In this document: piece by piece, positions 60,141-64,000 of the stretch
How the letters are laid out: each line of letters starts with the position of its first letter
Numbering within the stretch: the stretch's first letter is position 1
NCBI RefSeq assembly: GCF_004214895.1
Contig: NZ_CP035952.1
Coordinates: 2,738,501 to 2,802,500, forward strand
Source: Pseudomonas tructae
Lineage (GTDB): Bacteria > Pseudomonadota > Gammaproteobacteria > Pseudomonadales > Pseudomonadaceae
Length of the DNA: 64,000 nucleotides
Direction of reading: 5' to 3'
The notes under the pieces: model-generated
Told to the model about the DNA's origin: nothing
Seen by the model: only the letters and a program-made list of their open reading frames with translations
The model's database searches: none
Program-made: the position numbers and the translations under genes

Positions 60141-61348
60141 GTGGTTTTATGCGCTGCGCGGTTGCCTGCATACAGCGGTTTCAAGCGCGGTACATGGGCG
60201 GGTAGCCAGCCGACCAGGCCAGGAAAATGGCGGATGAAGTGGAAGGTCAGGAAGATCAACGGTGCCCGCCACCAGTAGCCGCGCAACGCCCGCTGCTGGC
60301 TGATCGCCTTGCAGCGATGAGCGGTGAGGTCGTGCAGGTGCTGGTGCAGGCGGGCATTGAAGGCGTGATCGCGGATAATCAGGTTGGCCTCCAGATTCAA
60401 GGCCAGGCTTAGCGGGTCAAGATTGCTCGAACCGACGGTCGACCACTGCCGGTCTACCAGGGCGACCTTGCCGTGCAGCGGCCGCTCGCAGTACTCGAAA
60501 ATACGCACGCCATCGCTGATCAGGTAGTTGTACAGCAGGCGTGAACACAGACGCACCCAGGGCATGTCCGGCATGCCTTGCAGCACCAGGGTGACTGTGA
60601 CGCCGCGTCGGGCGGCATTGCGAATCGCCCGCAGCAGTCGGTAACCGGGAAAGAAGTAGGCATTGGCGATGGTGATGCGCTCACGGGCGGTGTTTATCGC
60701 TTGTAGATAGTGTTGCTCGATATCATTGGGGTGATCCTGGTTGTCGCGGATGCACAGGGTGATGCTGGCCTGTTCGCTGTCGGCGGCGATCGGCAGGCGA
60801 CGCTGCCACCAGCGTCGGCTGCCTGGCGTGAGTGCGCTGCGCTGCTCCAGCAATGTCAAGGTGGCGCGCTGCAAATCGGCGACGATCGGCCCGCGTACCT
60901 GCACGGCGTAGTCCTGCTTGGCCATGGGGCCGAAATCGGCCAGGTGATCGGCGCAGTAATTGATGCCGCCGACAAAACCAACCTCGCCGTCGACTACCAG
61001 GATCTTGCGGTGCAGGCGTCGGAACAGGTTGGTGCGCATGCCCAGGCGCTTGGGGCTCGGGTCAAAACCCTGCAGGTGGACACCGGCGTCGCTGAGCTCG
61101 CGCAGGTAATCGACGCTGAGGTCGGCTGTGCCGTAACCATCGACCAGCATCTCTACCTTTACCCCGCGCTGCGCCGCCGCGATCAGCAACTGCTGCAACT
61201 GCCGGCCGACCTTGTCCTCGTAGATGATGAAGGTTTCCAGGAGAATTTCCGCCCGGGCTTGCGCGATCGCGGCGAAGGCACAGGCGAAATAGTCTTCGCC
61301 GTTGATCAGCAGTTGCACCTGGTTGTCCGCTCGCCATGGGCTGTTCAC
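60137..61348 (-). CDS. clsB: Cardiolipin synthase ClsB (YbhO)
   Basis: 403 residues from GTG 61348, overlapping the ybhP stop (GTGA), with CAGG ten bases upstream; frames reaching further upstream lie inside ybhP. Phospholipase D superfamily with both HKD motifs: HRKILVVDGEVGFVGGINYC and HGKVALVDRQWSTVGSSNLD. It condenses phosphatidylglycerol (or PG with PE) to cardiolipin at the membrane. The C-terminal ~60 residues carry hydrophobic, aromatic stretches (WWRAPLIFLTFHFIRHFPGL). Same order as in E. coli. Confidence 0.94.
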   Translation of the reverse strand: MNSPWRADNQVQLLINGEDYFACAFAAIAQARAEILLETFIIYEDKVGRQLQQLLIAAAQRGVKVEMLVDGYGTADLSVDYLRELSDAGVHLQGFDPSPKRLGMRTNLFRRLHRKILVVDGEVGFVGGINYCADHLADFGPMAKQDYAVQVRGPIVADLQRATLTLLEQRSALTPGSRRWWQRRLPIAADSEQASITLCIRDNQDHPNDIEQHYLQAINTARERITIANAYFFPGYRLLRAIRNAARRGVTVTLVLQGMPDMPWVRLCSRLLYNYLISDGVRIFEYCERPLHGKVALVDRQWSTVGSSNLDPLSLALNLEANLIIRDHAFNARLHQHLHDLTAHRCKAISQQRALRGYWWRAPLIFLTFHFIRHFPGLVGWLPAHVPRLKPLYAGNRAAHKTT

Positions 61349-62127
61349 AAGAGTACCTGCACGGTCAACGGCAAGTGGTCCGACAGGTGCGTCCAGGGTC
61401 TGCGGCCCATGACCTTGGGTGCCATGGCGCAGGCGTTGCGCAGATAGATGCGGTCCAGGCACAGCAGCGGCCAGCGTGCTGGAAAGCTGCGCGCCGGGCG
61501 GCCATGGGCTTGGCGGAACACTTCGTGCAAGCCGCATTCGCCGAGCACCAAGTCGGCACGCAAACGCCAGTCATTGAAGTCGCCGGCGACGATGACCGGG
61601 GCGTCGCCGGGCAGGCTGTGCAACAGCTGGCAGAGCAAGCGCAATTGCTGCTGGCGCTGGCGTTCGTCCAGCCCCAGGTGCACGCACACAGTGTGCAGTT
61701 GGGTGTCTGCCGGCAACGCCAGCACCGCATGCAGCAAGCCGCGTTGCTCGGTGCCATGGACGCTGACATCGAGGTTGTCGTGGCGCAGGATCGGGAACTT
61801 AGACAGCAGCGCGTTACCGTGCTCACCCTCGGGGTACACGGCGTTGCGACCATAGGCAAACACCGGCCAGAGGCTGTCGGCGAGGAACTCGTACTGGGGC
61901 ACATCCGACCAGTTGCGGTGGCGCCGGCCGTGCTGGCGATGGCTGCCCAGCACCTCCTGGAGAAACACCAGGTCGGCATTTTCGCTGCGTACCGCTTCGC
62001 GCAGTTCCGGCAGCACATAATGGCGGTTCAGCGGGCTGAAGCCTTTGTGGGCGTTGACCGTCATCACTCGCAGTGAATGCACCGGTGGTGCTACCTGCAA
62101 TCGGCTATCGAGTTCCATCTGGCTCAT
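61345..62127 (-). CDS. ybhP: Endonuclease/exonuclease/phosphatase-family protein YbhP
   Basis: 260 residues. EEP fold: LRVMTVNAHKGFSPLNRHY (Asn), LVFLQEVLGSHRQ (metal-ligand Glu), IVAGDFNDWRLRAD (DxN) and HLSDHLPLTVQVLL (SDH). Start ATG 62127 overlaps the upstream kinase stop (ATGA), so expression is coupled to the kinase. It could act on phosphoinositide-like or other phosphodiester substrates, perhaps lipid head groups given the operon; unknown. Confidence 0.92.
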   Translation of the reverse strand: MSQMELDSRLQVAPPVHSLRVMTVNAHKGFSPLNRHYVLPELREAVRSENADLVFLQEVLGSHRQHGRRHRNWSDVPQYEFLADSLWPVFAYGRNAVYPEGEHGNALLSKFPILRHDNLDVSVHGTEQRGLLHAVLALPADTQLHTVCVHLGLDERQRQQQLRLLCQLLHSLPGDAPVIVAGDFNDWRLRADLVLGECGLHEVFRQAHGRPARSFPARWPLLCLDRIYLRNACAMAPKVMGRRPWTHLSDHLPLTVQVLL

Positions 62128-63713
62128 GGCTGGCCACCCTTGCCGAGCATTTGCGCGACTTTGGCGGTCAACTGAGCGAACTCGAAAGGCTTGCAGAGCA
62201 TCTGCATGCCAGGGTCGAGAAAGCGATTACGCACCAAAGCGGTTTCGGCGTAGCCGGTGATGAACAGCACTCTCAGCGCCGGGCGCAAAGTACGGGCAAT
62301 TTCCGCCAGCTGACGGCCATTCATGCCCGGCAGCCCGACATCGCTGACCAGCAAGTCGACCGGCTCCCCGCCCTGAAGGATCGCCAGGGCCGCATTGGCG
62401 TCGGCGGCTACCTTACACACGTAGCCTTGCTCATCCAGCGCCTGGTGCACCAGCAGGCGCACGGTAGCGTCATCTTCGACGATCAGCACGTTGGCCGCAG
62501 CGCCAGTGGCCGATGCCGGCGTCTGCAGAGGCGCTGACGGTGCAGGCTGGCGCTCGTATCGCGGCAAGAACAGGTCGACCTGGGTACCATGGCCGATGCG
62601 GCTGTGCAATTGGACATGGCCCTGGGACTGCTTGCTGAAGCCATACACCATCGACAGCCCCAGGCCGGTACCCTGGCCGATCGGCTTGGTGGTGAAGAAT
62701 GGATCGAATGCCCGCTCCAGCGTGCTCTGCGCCATGCCGCAGCCATTGTCATGGAAGTTGATCAGTACATAGTCACCGGCAGGCAGGCAATGGCCATCAC
62801 ACTGGCTGGCGTCAAGGTGCTGATTATGGGCACTGACCGTCAGGCAGCCGCCATTGGGCATGGCCTCCTGGGCATTGTTGAGCAGGTTGTCGAGGGCCTC
62901 GCGCAACTGCAGTGGATCGACTTCGACCGACCACAGGTCAGGGGCGATCTGCACCTTTAGTTTGATCTGCGGGCCCAGCACCGGCCTCAGGCACTCAGCA
63001 CCCAAAAGCCTGCCCAGTTGCACCGGCTGGGCATCGAGTGATTGCCGGCTGGCGAACGCCAGCAGCCCCTGGGTCAGGCGTGTAGCGCGTTTGACGGCCT
63101 CCTGGCTGAGGTTCAGCAGGCCGGGCAGGGCGTCTGTGCGGCCCTGCTGCAAGCGTGTGCCCATCAGCGCCAGGCTGCCACCGATGCCAGTGAGCAAGTT
63201 GTTGAAGTCATGGGCGACGCCACCGGCCAACTGGCCGATAGCCTCCATTCTTTCGACCTGGCGCAGGTGCTGTTGTCGTTCCAGTTCCTGGTTCTGGTTG
63301 CGGGCTTGGTATTGGCGGCGCCGGGCGCGCAAAGAAGATTGGGCGAGGGCGACGAGGCTGGCAGATTCGAATGGACATTGCAGCAGGAACAGGTTGCCGA
63401 GGCTGGTGTCAGGGCTGTGGGGCGAACGTTGGCCGCGCCTGGGCGCTGCGGTCAGCAATACCACCGGCAAATCCGACCAAGGTGGCTGCTTGCCAAGGTA
63501 CTGATGCAGGGCCGAGTGAGTGGCACCGTTGAGCGAGGCAGCGGCAATGATTGCCAAGCCCACACCTTGCTCCAGCGCCCACCCCAGTTCTTCCATGCTG
63601 GCAGCCGCCAGGGCCTGGATGCCTGCCTGATCAAGCAGGCACAGGGCCCGTTGGCTCAACTGCGCTGGAGCCAGAATCAACGCTCGTTCGGCATTGGCTA
63701 ATGCGTCGCCCAC
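62124..63713 (-). CDS. Hybrid sensor histidine kinase (HisKA-HATPase-REC), cytosolic, coupled to ybhP
   Basis: 529 residues from GTG 63713, with AAGGAG seven bases upstream; a longer frame from 63809 lacks such a site. The N-terminal ~125 residues look like a degenerate receiver (ALILAPAQLSQRALCLLDQA). HisKA with His168 in GGVAHDFNNLLTG follows, then HATPase_c (LREALDNLLNNAQEAM, GQGTGLGLSMVYGF) and a C-terminal receiver with Asp in LLVSDVGLPGMNG and FITGYAE. No membrane segment. The stop overlaps the ybhP start by four bases, so it belongs to the ybhP-clsB-ybhN operon. Strong similarity in layout to the kinase at 57169-59220. Confidence 0.9.
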   Translation of the reverse strand: MGDALANAERALILAPAQLSQRALCLLDQAGIQALAAASMEELGWALEQGVGLAIIAAASLNGATHSALHQYLGKQPPWSDLPVVLLTAAPRRGQRSPHSPDTSLGNLFLLQCPFESASLVALAQSSLRARRRQYQARNQNQELERQQHLRQVERMEAIGQLAGGVAHDFNNLLTGIGGSLALMGTRLQQGRTDALPGLLNLSQEAVKRATRLTQGLLAFASRQSLDAQPVQLGRLLGAECLRPVLGPQIKLKVQIAPDLWSVEVDPLQLREALDNLLNNAQEAMPNGGCLTVSAHNQHLDASQCDGHCLPAGDYVLINFHDNGCGMAQSTLERAFDPFFTTKPIGQGTGLGLSMVYGFSKQSQGHVQLHSRIGHGTQVDLFLPRYERQPAPSAPLQTPASATGAAANVLIVEDDATVRLLVHQALDEQGYVCKVAADANAALAILQGGEPVDLLVSDVGLPGMNGRQLAEIARTLRPALRVLFITGYAETALVRNRFLDPGMQMLCKPFEFAQLTAKVAQMLGKGGQP

Positions 63714-63739
63714 AGCTGGTCTCCTTCGATAATGCGTGG

Positions 63740-63763
63740 ACAGGCACACCTGTCGGTGCCTGT
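63740..63763. terminator. Hairpin between the partial gene at the right edge and the kinase
   Basis: ACAGGCAC-ACCTGTCG-GTGCCTGT: perfect 8-bp stem, 8-base loop, in the 124-base gap. It may terminate transcription from the right-edge gene or be a leader hairpin of the kinase operon; there is no T-run. Confidence 0.4.
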
Positions 63764-63837
63764 TGCCCTCACACTCTCTCTGGACCACGGCCGTTGCCGA
63801 GGGGTTCAACCGGGTTCTCAGGCGGTCGCTTTACGTC

Positions 63838-64000
63838 TTACAAACCTTGCTGCACCAAGGGATCGTCGGGGTTCTGCTGCTCCAGTTGGGCCAGCAGCAC
63901 CTGCACGTTCTGCAACTGACCGGTTTCTTTCCAGTACTCGATCAGCAGTACCCGGGCTTTGCGGTTGGCCGGTTGCCGGGCGAGGATGGTTTCCAGCTGT
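63838..64000 (-). CDS. C-terminal fragment of a gene cut by the right edge (TPR-like)
   Basis: Only the last 53 residues are visible (for example ETILARQPANRKARVLLIEY and TGQLQNVQVLLAQLEQQNPD), ending at TAA 63840-63838. The helical A/L-rich repeat pattern is reminiscent of tetratricopeptide repeats, but the family cannot be fixed. Same strand as the downstream kinase operon. Confidence 0.5.
   Translation of the reverse strand, partial: QLETILARQPANRKARVLLIEYWKETGQLQNVQVLLAQLEQQNPDDPLVQQGL

Overview
The window looks like chromosomal DNA of a fluorescent-type Pseudomonas. The GC content is high, the block narXL / narK1K2GHJI / ppiC / moaA has the gene order I know from P. aeruginosa, REP hairpins of the GTGGGAGCGGGCTTGCCCCGCGAT type recur, and MvaT, OprD, KatB and FtrABCD homologues are present. 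This assignment is by recognition; no search was run. LEFT (1-20060), anaerobic and nitrate block: the N-terminal part of an RHS protein runs off the left edge. It is followed by a Dnr-like regulator, narL and narX on the minus strand. Divergently, a long plus-strand operon encodes two nitrate/nitrite transporters, the four-gene respiratory nitrate reductase, a parvulin foldase and MoaA for molybdenum cofactor. Next comes a 498-bp structured repeat with 37-bp perfect terminal inverted repeats, then a class III ribonucleotide reductase locus. In that locus the glycyl-radical tail is a separate 55-residue gene between nrdD and nrdG. Three FNR-type boxes (upstream of narK1, of nrdD and of a DUF3079 gene) each lie exactly 32 bp (centre to centre) from a TAG-type -10 hexamer, which points to Anr/Dnr control. 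nrdD also carries two NrdR-like boxes 31 bp apart. MIDDLE-LEFT (20073-32816): a chemoreceptor; the ferrous-iron importer ftrABCD with a Fur-like site; DUF3079; a luciferase-like monooxygenase with its flavin reductase; glyoxalase I; an MvaT-type silencer; an OprD porin; cobF; a glycosyltransferase; and an orphan response regulator whose 3' end lies in a REP element. MIDDLE (33109-49081): a five-gene signalling operon (CHASE3-GAF hybrid kinase with three receivers, CheR, stand-alone CheB, receiver-kinase, receiver). It is followed by an orphan Tle1-like phospholipase, a thiolase / 3-hydroxyacyl-CoA dehydrogenase / TetR operon divergent from an AraC regulator, periplasmic catalase KatB, and a class II aldolase / DapA-family operon divergent from an XRE-cupin regulator with a perfect TGACACA-T-TGTGTCA operator. 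RIGHT (49382-64000): a TerC-CBS-CorC membrane protein, an EamA exporter, a CSS-EAL phosphodiesterase, hpd (4-hydroxyphenylpyruvate dioxygenase), a CSS-domain protein without an EAL domain, a DJ-1/PfpI protein, a yeast-type cytosine deaminase, and a ybhP-clsB-ybhN membrane-lipid operon bracketed by two related hybrid kinases, one of them translationally coupled to it. The right edge cuts a gene of which only 53 C-terminal residues are visible. No rRNA, tRNA, CRISPR array, prophage or transposase gene was seen.
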